DNA from: Brachyhypopomus gauderio
Taxonomy: Eukaryota > Chordata > Actinopteri > Gymnotiformes > Hypopomidae
Direction of reading: 5' to 3'
Assembly: GCF_052324685.1 (NCBI RefSeq)
Contig: NW_027506879.1
Span: forward strand, 1,518,001-1,582,000
DNA: 64,000 bases
A program made the position numbers and the translations under genes. Shown piece by piece: positions 35,173-64,000 of the stretch. Numbering within the stretch: position 1 is the first letter of the stretch; the number at the start of each line of letters is the position of its first letter. The notes under the pieces were generated by a model, which saw only the letters and a program-made list of their open reading frames with translations, was not told the DNA's origin and ran no database searches.

Positions 35173-35176
<4 letters not shown>
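35105..35176 (+). promoter_or_regulatory. Upstream ORF overlapping the fam149b1 start codon
   Basis: An ATG at 35105 opens a 23-codon frame that ends at TGA 35174-35176. It overlaps the main ATG (35173-35175) in the arrangement ATGA. If the mRNA starts upstream, this would favour termination-reinitiation control. Confidence 0.5.
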
Positions 35177-53159
<17,983 letters not shown>

Positions 53160-55900
53160 ATCATACACAGCCCTCAGCCCTCATGGAGTTGTGCTGCAGG
53201 ACAGTGCTGAATAGACACACCTTATTACACGTCAGGACTTTTATACCACAGGCCTTATGGGCATTTTATTTAGCTCTTATTAGCATTATTATTCACATAA
53301 TTGTTCGGTTTTTCTTACAGCCCTTGTTTTATTTTGTACATCTGAGCCTTCAGCTTTTTAGCTGCCAAAGACGGTACGTCCAGGTCAGGACAAACGCTGG
53401 ATGTAACGGAGGAAGAGGTTCGTTTTTTTCTGACAACCCCCAGGGAAGGACTGCTTGGGTCTCCATGTTCTATGCATTGTGCATATTCAGGGTGTGTGAC
53501 TGTAATGGTCATGTCGCTCTAAAGATGCCAGTGGCACTAATGTGCAGCTATTCACGCATGACTGCTGTGCTGTGCAGTTATGTTTGGCTTCCATGTAAAA
53601 ATGCACAACTTCCTGTGTGACACACACTGAGTGAGGTGGAGGCTGCCATCCACTCTCAATCATTAAATAAAAAACATTAACTGAATCATTCCATGTCTTT
53701 TCTGGTTGGGTTTAGATGCTGTATATGAATGATTATCATTAATGTGTGTGTGACCCAGCCTATAATAGTACAGAAGTAGATCTAAAGTGCTTTAATTCTG
53801 GTCAGCAGACGGGAGGCGTGCGTGCGTGTGTGTTGTATTGAGAGGAGTTCTGATTGTCTGCAGGAGTGAGTGTAGACTAAGTGCTCTCTTACACTCTTTA
53901 CAAATGGGAGCCTGGCCCCTTGTCTTTAGAAAGGTAAACGTAGCTTCTGATGGGGCTTTACAGTAAATACCATGTTGTTTCCTCATTTCACCCATTCAGT
54001 TTCTATACCTGTTGATGATAATAAAAAAAGCAATAATAGACCTGCTTTTCCCTTAACAGTTAATACAGGTAGTTCAGTTAAGTGTAGTTTGGGCAAGTTG
54101 TGAGATTAACCCTTTGCAGTCTGGGCCAGTGTCTATAATGTTAGTGAATGTCCTCCAGCTGGCCCCACGTGGTCATGTGATCTAATATACCCAAACATGT
54201 CCTTTAGGAACTACTGAACAGTCCTGTGGGTGCACTACAACTTGCTACCAAATGAACTATGAGCAGGGATTTAAGATGCAGATATGTGCTGACAGCTTTA
54301 CTGTACCACACCTGTTTTCTATTGTGCATCATGGAGTGAGATCAGGATATTTAAAAGTTTTTTTCATTTACTGACTTTACATTATTAGATGTATTTTATA
54401 TCGTAAGCATCGGCTTTGTTTTCCTTTTTAGTAATACCTTACAGGTGACATCAGAAAACAGAAATGTGTTCTGTATACTGAAATAAGTATTGTAATGTGG
54501 GATGTGGACTGGTCTATGAACAATTCACAGTATATTTTAGAAGCAGTGTTACTGCAAATCTGACTGTAAATGGCACAAATTCCTGATTTACACGTGGTAA
54601 CATCCTGTTTGTGAACAGGAGTCCAGGAACACCACACCAGAACTGGAGCTACTAGAATAGCCAGATTCTGACCGTTCATATTCCAACCTACTGTCTGACT
54701 GTGGCGATGATAGAAGATAGAAGTTGTAGCATTAGCTACATTATAGCATTAGCTACATTAGCATTAGTGTGATGGATGTCCCCTGGATCTTTACCTCTGT
54801 ATTTTATATTTAATAAAGAGATGCCTAAACACACATATTTGTTGTAATGTCTTTTTATTTGTTACTATGTGACAAAAGGTTAATATATATGAAAAAAGAA
54901 ATTAAACTTGAACAAAACTATTCGACAGGAGAAAAAAAAACAAGCAAATAAAAAACGGCAAGAGATTTAATAGGACCAGGAGATCAACGTTATAGTCATA
55001 GTAATGCTATACAATTATGGAGAAAGAATTCTACAGAAACATTCGACTCACGATTGGTACTCAGACATAGGATGTGAACGGAGACAACGGGCACTTTGAG
55101 ATGAATAAATACACAAAGCAAATGCATCAACATGACGCGTGCGTTACATTTCAGAAATGCTGCAAATCCACAACACAACAGTGTTTCTGGAAGAACAATT
55201 ATAGAGTAGCAACATGAAAAGTACGTGGGATTACTGCGATATTATCACGGGTAAGCTAGCTATATATTCATGCTCTCCATTCTTACTTGTGCATTTTTGC
55301 TATGCTGTACATAGTGCAACATTTAAAACCCTGATAAAAATGTAACATTTTAACACAAAATAATTTCTGTCTAAATACTTAGACAGACTTTGCTATCTCA
55401 CTAGCTAGTTACTACTTTACAGTGCAAGTCAACCTACTGGTATAGCTACTACATTAATACAACTCATTTCAGGTTGTACGTTGTAGTCCAAACCTGAACC
55501 AAAACGTAACCTATGTTGATTTGCCATCATTACCATTTGATTTCAAATTTAAATAACAAAGTTAATTAAATGTCTATCTCTTCATCTATTGTGACCACCA
55601 ATGACTAGATTAGATCATCTTAAAGTAGAAAATTGACTGGATGTTTTAACTAAGACTGTGCCATGGTTGTTGCTCAGAAGTTCACATTTTACCATACATA
55701 TGTTTCTGTTCTAACAGTGCATACAAATAAAAAAATAAAACTAATAGCATATTAAATGTAGGTATTAAAATATATTCCAATTCATGAAAAATGTCCCCAC
55801 AATTTTGCACAGAATATTGTTTTTTAACTAAGCTTGTAAACAAACTGTAAACAATGTCCAAGTTAATTGTAGAATGTTTGATCATTCATACATGTTGCAT
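53160..55900. other. fam149b1 3' flank
   Basis: Contains candidate polyadenylation signals near 53666 and 54812. No protein-coding region is recognised; the short frames here show no family motifs. Confidence 0.5.
53661..53672 (+). terminator. Candidate polyadenylation signal of fam149b1
   Basis: An AATAAA lies in cattaaataaaaaac about 0.5 kb after the stop. Another AATAAA is at about 54812. Which is used is unknown. Confidence 0.45.
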
Positions 55901-55943
55901 ACTCTTGCAGAGCATTATTTATATCTTCTTTTTCTCTTTTCAG

Positions 55944-56632
55944 ATCAAAATGTTTTGCCCTTTCGGTGGTTTCCCAAAGCTCTTTTGGGTACAATGTACA
56001 ATTTTTAGAAGAAGCCAAATCTGCACTGCCTGGCTGCATCTACAGATGAAGACTGTGGACCCTCTCACAGTACAGGTGAAAGCTATAGGCCTAATACATG
56101 TATATTCTATTATCAAATATTCTGTTTTGTGAATGACTAAACTAATCATTGTCTGTGCAGGCTATTTCAATGTATAAAACATTTGTTTAATTTAACAAAT
56201 GATAAAAAATACCTATGTACTCTTATTTGAAAAAATAAAGCAAAGAGTTTGTATGTTATAAACAGGTGCATTACCCAAAAATTCAGCTCTGCAGAACTTC
56301 ATGAAATACAGAGAAGTTAAATAAAAAGAAAGGAGGGCATTTTTAAAGAATCATTCAAAAATAAATACAAAGAAAACAGTAAAGGTAGATTGGTATCTAG
56401 TTGTGCTAAGGACACGATATAAAAAATGTCAGTGTTCAGTGGTCACTTAAAAACACTCTACGTTTTTTCCCTAATTCATGTTGGAGTCATGATGAAGGGA
56501 AAATGCATCTTCAGACTAGTCAGAGGGAAATCGTTGCCCTTGGATGTTGAACCTAATTGGTCATCTGAGCAACTTTTGTTTGCTGCCACCAAAAAACTCA
56601 AGACACTTCAATCAGGACATGATGGAGGGTGA
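55944..56632 (+). pseudogene. Two possible exon fragments of an unidentified gene
   Basis: Near 55980-56045 one frame reads GYNVQFLEEAKSALPGCIYR before a stop. At 56490-56620 another frame reads CIFRLVRGKSLPLDVEPNWS with ATKKLKTLQ after it. Both have protein-like composition and resemble parts of proteins often found near HECT-type transposon-derived genes in fish. The match is from memory and weak. They could be chance frames. Confidence 0.25.
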
Positions 56633-56811
56633 AAGATTCAGATTCAGAAAACTTTATTCATCCCCGAGGGGCAGTTGAGGGCACGCAGAGCAGCAGTTAC
56701 ATAGGAAATAAATACAACATATATGTGTAAAGTGACAGAGTTTCAAGTATGTACAGGTATAAAGTGACTGAGTGTTCTAGGTATTTACAATTTACAGTGA
56801 GGTAGCAGTGC

Positions 56812-56812
<1 letters not shown>

Positions 56813-56907
<95 letters not shown>

Positions 56908-56910
56908 CGT
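56813..56910. repeat. (TG)n microsatellite in LINE 3' region
   Basis: Long tg run with few interruptions, then gtgcgtgcgtgcgtgcatg. Confidence 0.95.
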
Positions 56911-57182
56911 GCGTGCATGAGTGCATACATATGTGCGTGTACATGTATGTATGTATGTGTACGTAATGTCAGAATTGGTGTAAGTCCGCTATCAGTCGGT
57001 CTGATGGTGTGGGGGAGTTTTTAAATGGAAGGGCTGTGTGTTGAGGAGTTGGACAGCTCTGGGCACAAAGGTCGCCCTTCTCCTCTGTGTCTTACAAGCT
57101 GGACAGCGAAGCCGGCGTCCTGAAGGTAGCCATTCAAATGCTGTGTAGAGAGTGTGGGAGGGGTCCTGGGTGATGTGTAGAG

Positions 57183-58858
57183 CAGTGATTCTCAACTGGT
57201 GGGTCGCGACCCAAAAGTGGGTCGCGGACACGTTCTGGGTGGGTCGCGGACAGCTTGTTAAAAAAAAGTACTCTTCTGATTTTGTACTCGTCTTTTATCT
57301 TGAAAAAAGACAGAGGCACATGCCACAGCTCCAGACTGCGACTAAAATGGTCGCAATCGCGACCATAAATATTAATTTGCGAGTAATAAAATTATTTCAC
57401 TCGCCAGTGGTGACAGGTGATACAAGAGCATTATTTTCTATGGGTGAAGATTTTTTGTCATTAGAAAAATATCCACAATTTTCTTTTGAGGTTGTATTTT
57501 AAAAGTTAACCGATATGCTGTAGTTCCCACTCTCATGTTCGCTCTGCCCATTAACAAAAGCGGGAATCACCAGCATGACTCGCAAAGCAGCGGAGCCGAG
57601 CTGAAACTTTAGCACTAAGCGTTAGCTTGTTGAAAATAGTGAAGCCAAAATTATTGGATTTTTTCACACAGTCTACATTTCTGTCGGACCATAAGAGGAC
57701 ACACTCCTTTATAACTGTACATAGTTTTAAGTAAATTTTAATGGGATCAAAAGTCACTCATAGTAGGAAACTTGGTAAAGTTCGTTTCACGTTCGCATAT
57801 TCGGAATTATTTTTTCAATACCTTTAAGTTAAAAGTGCCAAAATATGCACATTTCTATTTCTGGCACCCAAGACAAACATCTACAACTTTGTTTACGTCA
57901 GGAATATATGTATTTTAAAACATGTTATTTTAAATATACTGCTGTCACCGCTGCAACATCTAAGGCACCGTCTACAAATGACCTTAACAGGGACGCAAGT
58001 GGAGGTCGTAAAGGCCCCAGAGCACTGCGCACTCCGTTTTTTGCAATAATTTCAATAACTTTTAAACGGTCCATCTAAGACCACCAGAGTAGTTGGATTA
58101 CATTAAGTTAATCTTTAGTAACAACCTACAACTAAAATATGGGTATTTATACCTTGCACCAATGTGTGGTGGTAAGTTTTTGTCAAATATTTCAATAGCT
58201 TTTAAATGGGCCACCATAATTCCACAAAACAAGGTTGTTGATTAGGATGCACTTAATGTACTATAACTTGTTTTATGCTCTTATGATGGACATTTTAAAA
58301 GCTATTGAAACATTTGACAAAATGTGCACTTAATATTTATACAACTTGTTTTTATCTTATGAAGAATCATTTAAAAATTATTTAAATCTTTGAAGAAAAA
58401 CAGAGTGAGCAGTGCTCTGGGGCCTTTACGACCGCCACTTTCGTCCATGTTAAGGTCATTTGTAGACGGTAATAGTAGTACATTTAAAATGAGAACATGA
58501 AGCCAACTTAACCACAGTTACAAGGAAGAGAAAGACATCAGGCATGTTGGACGACAGAGATCCTAAATAACAGCTGATCTGATGTGAGTGTTGCAATGTT
58601 TATTAGTTTGTATTATGGAGCCTAGAAAAAGTTATTGGTGTCTCATTTTTTCTTTTGGGACCAACTGGCTCCTTGAGTATTTTTTTTGTCTGGAGCCCAG
58701 CATGAGAACCATCTTGTTGCCATGGTAACCACCAATTGTTTACCCTTTTAATTTGTTATAACCAGAGGTTATAACATTTGTACTGTATAAAACTGGGTCG
58801 CGACTTAATGACAATGAGAAAATGTGGGTCCCGGGCTGAGACCAGTTGAGAACCCCTG
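57183..58858. mobile_element. hAT-like element inserted in LINE
   Basis: Inverted ends cagtgattctcaactggtgg (left) and caggggttctcaactggtct (complement of right), then gggtcgcgac near both ends. These are typical hAT termini. No transposase ORF was recognised. The expected 8-bp duplication is not visible, probably because the flanks are minisatellite units. Confidence 0.75.
57968..58469. repeat. Nested 502-bp inverted repeat
   Basis: Left arm ccgtctacaaatgaccttaa at 57968 is mirrored at 58469. Arms of about 110 bp include gtcgtaaaggccccagagca. Further inner pairs (aatagcttttaaatgggcca and its mirror) extend the fold. It is inside the hAT-like element. Confidence 0.75.
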
Positions 58859-58864
58859 ACCAGT

Positions 58865-59618
58865 TGAGGGGTCCTGGGTGATGTGTAGAGGGTGTGGGAG
58901 GGGTCCTGGGTGATGTGTAGAGAGTGTGGGAGGGGTCCTGGGTGATGTGTAGAGACCGTGGGAGGGGTCCTGGGTGATGTGTAGAGAGTGTGGGAGGGGT
59001 CCTGGGTGATGTGTAGAGAGTGTGGGAGGGGTCCTGGGTGATGTGTAGAGAGCGTGGGAGGGGTCCTGGGTGATGTGTAGAGAGCGTGGGAGGGGTCCTG
59101 GGTGATGTGTAGAGAGCGTGGGAGGGGTCCTGGGTGATGTGTAGAGAGTGTGGGAGGGGTCCTGGGTGATGTGTAGAGAGTGTGGGAGGGGTCCTGGGTG
59201 ATGTGTAGAGAGTGTGGGAGGGGTCCTGGGTGATGTGTAGAGGGCGTGGGAGGGGTCCTGGGTGATGTGTAGAGAGTGTGGGAGGGGTCCTGGGTGATGT
59301 GTAGAGAGTGTGGGAGGGGTCCTGGGTGATGTGTAGAGAGTGTGGGAGGGGTCCTGGGTGATGTGTAGAGGCGTGGGAGGGGTCCTGGGTGATGTGTAGA
59401 GAGTGTGGGAGGGGTCCTGGGTGATGTGTAGAGAGTGTGGGAGGAGTCCTGGGTGATGTGTAGAGAGTGTGGGAGGGGTCCTGGGTGATGTGTAGAGAGC
59501 GTGGGAGGGGTCCTGGGTGATGTGTAGAGAGCGTGGGAGGGGTCCTGGGTGATGTGTAGAGAGTGTGGGAGGGGTCCTGGGTGATGTGTAGAGGGTGTGG
59601 GAGGGGTCCTGGGTGATC
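58865..59618. repeat. 33-bp minisatellite within the LINE coding frame
   Basis: About 23 copies of gaggggtcctgggtgatgtg plus tagagagtgtggg. The unit is 33 bp, so the minus-strand frame stays open through it (repeating HITQDPSHTLY and TSPRTPPTLST). One extra unit lies left of the hAT insertion at 57141-57182. Confidence 0.95.
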
Positions 59619-60574
59619 CGGTATGCCAACCTCCGTGTTAAATGATCATTTACTGCAGACAGATTCCTGAGTGGCAGTCCAATGATTTCTCCACATATCG
59701 TGGTGTTCCTCTGCAGGCGGTTCCTGTTCTGGAGGCTGATTGAGTAGAACCAGCAGATGATTGAGAAGGTGGTGATACTCTCAATGAAGGAGTAATAAAA
59801 AGTTTGCATGATATCTTTTTTCACGCCAAAGGAGTTGAGCTTTTTGAGGAGGTACTGTCTCTGATGACATTTTTTGAGAATCTCTTCTGTGTTAGCTGAG
59901 AAATTTAGATGGTTGTCAAAAGTGGTACCCAGATATTTGTACTCCTCCACCAGTTCAACAGACATGTCATGGATAGAGGTGGTGACCAATGGTGTCAGAA
60001 CAAGCTGTTTATGTACAAATATCTTCAATGTACAAATAGCTTCAAAATAAGTAAGAGCCTCAACTTACAACTTATACAATACAAAGTCCTTCATAGAACA
60101 CACTATACAGGACAAAGGATGTTCCAAATGGGCCTAGCACAGTCAAACATATGCACCCACTGTACAGGCAATATAATTTAATATAATAATCATTATATGC
60201 ATGCTATATGGGACTGTAGGCCTGTTCAGGAATTCTGGCAGAAGGTATGTGTAGACTTGTCCACGTGGTTTAAATGCTGCATCCCAACTTCACCCAGACT
60301 GTGCATCCTAGGAGACGTCAGTGAATTGGCTATAGAGGCAAACACATCACACATAGTTCTCACTGCTCTATGCATCGCCAAGAAAACCATCCTCATTAAT
60401 TAGAAAGCAAAAAAGAACCTGCATATTATTCATTACAAAAATGAGGGGCATTGCCTCTTGGGTCTGGGGTGTGGGGCCCGGGGTGTGGGGGGAGCAGGTG
60501 CTGACGCTTATCGGGGTGGCTGGCCTCCCCTGCGGGGCTGGGTGGCGGGACCCGGGGCCTAGTACCTGGGACCG

Positions 60575-60990
60575 CCCGACCCTGTGGTGGGGGTGATGGT
60601 GGTGGGGGTGGTGGGGTGGTGGGGGTGATGGTGGTGTTGGGGGTGGTGGGGGTGGTAGGGGTGATGGTGGTGTTAGGGGTGGTGGGGGTGGTGGGGGTGA
60701 TGGTGGTGGGGGTGGTGGGGTGGTAGGGGTGGTGGGGGTGATGGGGGTGGTGGGGGTGATGGTGGTGTTAGGGGTGGTGGGGGTGGTGGGGGTGATGGGG
60801 GTGATGGTGGTGGGGGGTGGTAGGGGTGATGGTGGTGGGGGTGGTGGGGGTGATGGTGGTAGGGGTGGTGGGGGTGGTAGGGGTGATGGTGGTGGGGGTG
60901 GTAGGGGTGGTGGGGGTGATGGGGGAGATGGTGGTGGTGGTAGGGGTGATGGTGGTGGGGGTGGTGGGGGTGGTGGTGGTAGGGGTGGTT
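60575..60990. repeat. G-rich minisatellite (ggtggggg/tgatggtggt units)
   Basis: Imperfect tandem ggtgggggtgatggtggtgg units over about 400 bp. The long Gly/Val and His/Pro frames in both directions are products of this repeat. Confidence 0.9.
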
Positions 60991-61219
60991 TCCTGCTCCC
61001 TGCCGGGGCGGGGAGAGGTCGCCAATGCAGGGCCGGGCTGGTGGCGTCCTGGGGCTGCTGCCGATCCTGGGTAGTCCAGCCATTTGCGGCCGCACCGCGG
61101 AAGGTGTGTTAATTTGGATGAATGTGTCTTTCTACTTGTCTCTTTTTGTATAGGTGGGTGAATGTGTATGTGTTGGGGGGGGGGGGGGGGGTGTGAATGT
61201 GAACATATTGGTGTGAATG

Positions 61220-61798
61220 TGCCCTGGGTTCCTCCTAATGCAGGACAATGCTAGATCTCATGTGGCTGGAGTGTGTCAGCAGTTCCTGCAAGATGAAGGC
61301 ATTGAAGCTATGGACTGGCCCACCCGTTCCCCAGACCTGAATCCGATTGAGCACATCTGGGACATCATGTCTCGCTTCATTCACTAACGTCACGTTGCAC
61401 CACAGACTGTCCAGGAGTTGGCGGATGCTTTAGTCCAGGTCTGGGAGGAGATCCCTGGAGACCATCCGCCACCTCATCAGGAGCTTGCCCAGGCGTTGTA
61501 GGGAGGTCATACAGGCACGTAGAGGCCACACACAATACTGAGCCTCATTTTGACTTGTTTTAAGGACATTACATCAAAGTTGGATCAGCCTGTAGTGTGT
61601 TTTTCCACTTTAATGTTGTGTGTAGCTCCAATCCAGGCCTCCATTGGTTAATAAATTTGATTTCCATTGATGATTTTTGTGTGATTTTGTTGTCAGCACA
61701 TTCAACTTTGTACAGAACAAAGTATTCAATGAGAATATTTCATTCATTCAGATCTAGGATGTGTTATTTGAGTGTTCCCTTTATTTTTTTGAGCAGTG
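61220..61798 (+). mobile_element. Tc1-like transposon, 3' half
   Basis: The plus-strand translation keeps [40 protein letters not shown] and a stop soon after, then VQELADALVQVWEEIP in the same region. It ends with the inverted repeat ttatttttttgagcagtg at 61798, followed by TA. The 5' half is missing. SPDLNPIEH is the Tc1 third catalytic motif. Confidence 0.88.
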
Positions 61799-62740
61799 TA
61801 TATATGAGGTTGAGTGTATGTGTGAGGACGGCTGGTTGTGGGTCTGGGGCTTGTCCAGTCCTCTCCCGGCTGTTCCCCTGTGGTTACTTCTCCCCTCCAG
61901 AGGGGGGCGCCTCGGGGTTTTGGGGCCCGGCTTGGTGCTCTGGCGTGGCAGTTGGCCCACTCCCCTGGGTGGGGGTCCTGCCGGGTGATGGGTGGCTCTC
62001 GGGGGCATGTGGCTCTGGGGCCTTGCTACTGGCCGAGTGGGGGGGGGGGGGGGGGGGTATCCTGGGGGGAGGCTCTGTTTCCTCTGGTTTCCCTGGGCCT
62101 GCGCTCCTTGGTTGGGAGGGCACTGTCTGGGGTCTCCCCCTCCATGCGGGGGTCACTGGGAAGTGCGGCCCTGAGACTCCACTGCTCCTGGGGGGGCCGT
62201 GGGCGGGTGGGATTCCCGGGTCTTTCTCTGCCTCACTGGGGGAATGTTGTCACAGCTTTCTATCCTTGCTGGTAAGTACATTCTGTACATTTATCCTATG
62301 TTGCACACACATTCACACACACACATACATCACAGTCATTTGTGCTGTATGTCTTGCATACACTTTCTGCTCTTCTTTGCAGTGGTCATTTGAGCTGGTA
62401 GTCTGTCTTTTCCCTTTTTATTTTCTCTCCCCCTCTTTTCTCTTCTCCTCTTTTCTATCTTCTTATGGTCCACCTAACCCCAATTATTGTTATCACTATT
62501 GCACTGTATTATACAGAATTGTTATCATCTGATCTGGCTGCCCGCCCTTTGTCCTGCACATACGAAGCCTACTCAGACACCAGGAAGAAAGAGGGTGGGT
62601 TCTGTTTGATTGCATATTCTGGTAGATGCTGTTTGATTACATATTAGGTTCTGTTTGTCCACTGCACTGCCAATGTTTTGCTTTTCTGTGTTTGAATGTC
62701 TTCTTGGATAATAAAGGCTTTTCTCCCGACACCTCTCCTC

Positions 62741-63900
62741 TCTCACTGCCTCCCTACACTTTCACAAACGCGTGTATATCTTCCCTTGCAGTCGGGTTGT
62801 AAAAGCAGTGGAGGCTCATCTGTTCTTTTATTCCTCTTTTGTTGTATGGTGTATGACTATTAGGTGGTGCTCTACTGTACTGTCTCTTTGTGCTCTCTTT
62901 GTACATTTTGGCATTGTCTTTTGTTTGTAGTTTAGTGAACTGATTTGGACATGTTCACAATTTGTCTCAAGCTTGAGCAATTAGAGCTGTGTTGCAAGGC
63001 CAGTGTGTTACTTGCAGGCATACAGTTACATATAGGTTACATAAAGGTTAGATAATCAGATTGATATACAGTTACACCATGGTGCAGGTAAGTGGCTGAT
63101 CCAGGCAGCATTATAACCCCAGGATTATGGGTGTTTGAACTGCAGTGGAGGCTGAGGTTCAAACAAAAGACCCAGTGCACATGGATGCCGTTAATCCCTG
63201 CTGGCCCCGGACGGACCCAGTGCTGCATGACTGAAGGAGTTTGAGTCTTGTAGGCAGCAGATTTGTGTTCTCAGGCTTGGGACACAGACATCAGAGTGAC
63301 AGAGCTGAAGAAGAAACGCTCCCACGCTCCTCCTGTGCCTGCGTACGTCCCAGTGAAGCAGCACCATAGCAACGCTTCACTGACAGAACAGGATGTGGTC
63401 GTTATTGTTCCATAGTAAAGCTGGTGGGACGAGCCCAGGCTCTCTGCTCTAGAGCAAGATTGTATTACACGTGCTATTATAAATGATGTGTGCTTTCAAA
63501 TGGTGCCTGAAATATTTCGCTGGAGATTTTATAAGCATGCCAAATCTACCAGCCAAACGTATGGTGTGTTCCCCCGAGAGGAAACACTCCTCCTTGAAGA
63601 TGGTTATAAACAGAGAACCAATTAAAGGAATAGGTTGTATTTGAGCAATTGAGGAAAAAGTATGTGGTCATGGAAAAGCTTATGATTCATTTAATTTTAG
63701 AGAAGGGTAGAACTGTTTCTAGCCTAACAATTCTTTAATGATAAGATTGATAAAATTTGTCATACTATCTCAGAGCCCGTCAACCTGCCAATTGTATCGC
63801 GGTGGGGGACGGGGTCGGACACATTTGCGGTGAAGAGTGGACTGCTACCTTAGCGGAGCTAGTCTCCTTTAAATGAACCGCGCCCACACGGAGAGTGCGC
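62741..63900. other. Unassigned sequence near window end
   Basis: No coding region or repeat was recognised. Short frames show no family motifs. Confidence 0.45.
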
Positions 63901-63903
63901 TTC

Positions 63904-64000
63904 TTAAGCCTGCTTTATACCTCCGGACACGGACGAATTTCGTCCGTCCGTACCAAACGTAGCCTCCGCAGGGGGCCACTATACCTCTTTCCGGTTCCAA
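63904..64000. mobile_element. Left end of a truncated DNA-element-like repeat
   Basis: Begins ttaagcctgctttatacctc and ggacacggacgaatttcgtc, resembling MITE termini common in fish. The window ends inside it, so the other end cannot be checked. Confidence 0.3.

Larger units (their letters stand above)
56633..60020 (-). mobile_element. LINE relic (reverse-transcriptase C-terminus), minus strand
   Basis: The minus-strand frame from about 60028 reads VEEYKYLGTTFDNHLNFSAN, CHQRQYLLKKLNSFGVKKDI, FYYSFIESI, RNRLQRN and ITQDPSHTLYT. It resumes after inserts with FEWLPSGRRLRCPACKTQRR at 57231-57060. The 3' end is near 56635 (gattcagattcagaaaactt on plus). An internal minisatellite and a hAT element split the frame. 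The motif set is of a fish LINE with a KYLG..D..L C-terminal domain; clade not settled. Confidence 0.75.
60035..62740 (+). mobile_element. L1/Tx1-like LINE 3' portion, split by a Tc1 element
   Basis: Plus-strand frames carry LQLIQYKVLHRTHYTGQRMF and CTHCTGNII at 60062-60181, then AIWDCRPVQEFWQKVCVDLS and LGDVSELAIEANTSH and TALCIAKKTILINWK to about 60410. This is the Cys/His end of an L1-like ORF2. A GC-rich 3' part follows and ends with AATAAA at about 62709. Frameshifts are present. The Tc1 element at 61220-61798 interrupts it. Confidence 0.65.

Noticed and set aside
58805..60028. 407-codon repetitive protein as a novel host gene
   Set aside because: It is LINE sequence extended by a 33-bp minisatellite and ends within a hAT element.
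60673..61112. Gly-rich and His/Pro-rich proteins
   Set aside because: Both come from the G-rich minisatellite read in different frames.
61597..62532. 311-codon frame
   Set aside because: It crosses the Tc1 end and GC-rich LINE 3' sequence, contains a G-run, and shows no domain.

Overview
The window reads as nuclear DNA of a ray-finned (teleost) fish. The evidence is one spliced vertebrate gene with consistent intron phases (fam149b1), tRNA-derived SINEs, Tc1, hAT, L2-like and L1/Tx1-like elements of types common in fish, a gamma-type retroviral envelope relic, and abundant (TG)n and (CT)n microsatellites. Nothing prokaryotic was seen. Recognition of protein families rests on motifs and on memory of the families, not on a search.

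Layout. 1-15506: a tandem satellite of about 313 bp per monomer (about 37 monomers). Each monomer carries a degenerate tRNA-like segment with Pol III A-box-like and B-box sequences and a T-run. Five copies of a 723-bp PIF/Harbinger-like MITE are amplified inside the array as part of higher-order units, and one 348-bp hAT MITE with a perfect 8-bp target duplication sits in one monomer. 15507-23068: a nearly full-length ISL2EU-type DNA transposon with degenerate terminal inverted repeats and two convergent multi-exon genes: a SWIM zinc finger plus YqaJ-exonuclease gene (+) and a THAP plus DDE transposase gene (-). Both are broken by a few recent-looking lesions. 23069-26775: an endogenous retroviral env (one continuous frame cut by two in-frame TGA codons) followed by a polypurine tract and an LTR, with no gag or pol. 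26776-33838: hAT-like repeats split by a SINE and by a 4.6-kb inverted-repeat (foldback) element whose two arms each carry the same exon-like ORF. The foldback holds a solo LTR and a SINE, both with target duplications.

34590-53159: the only clearly functional-looking host gene, fam149b1 (+), with a GC-rich promoter region, an upstream ORF that overlaps the start codon, and 14 exons whose phases all join (predicted 646 aa). Its 8.8-kb intron 5 is a stack of nested transposons, and several other introns hold minisatellites (28, 31, 31 and 20 bp units). 53160-64000: 3' flank, small gene-like fragments, then a minus-strand LINE relic carrying an in-frame 33-bp minisatellite and a hAT insertion, an L1/Tx1-like LINE 3' half, a Tc1 3' half, and a truncated repeat at the window edge.

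Apart from fam149b1, essentially every protein-like frame in the window belongs to a mobile element, so the region is best read as a repeat-rich block beside a ciliary gene. The most unusual features are the tRNA-like satellite with transposon-bearing higher-order repeats, the env frame with a TGA-CTA stop context, and the foldback element.
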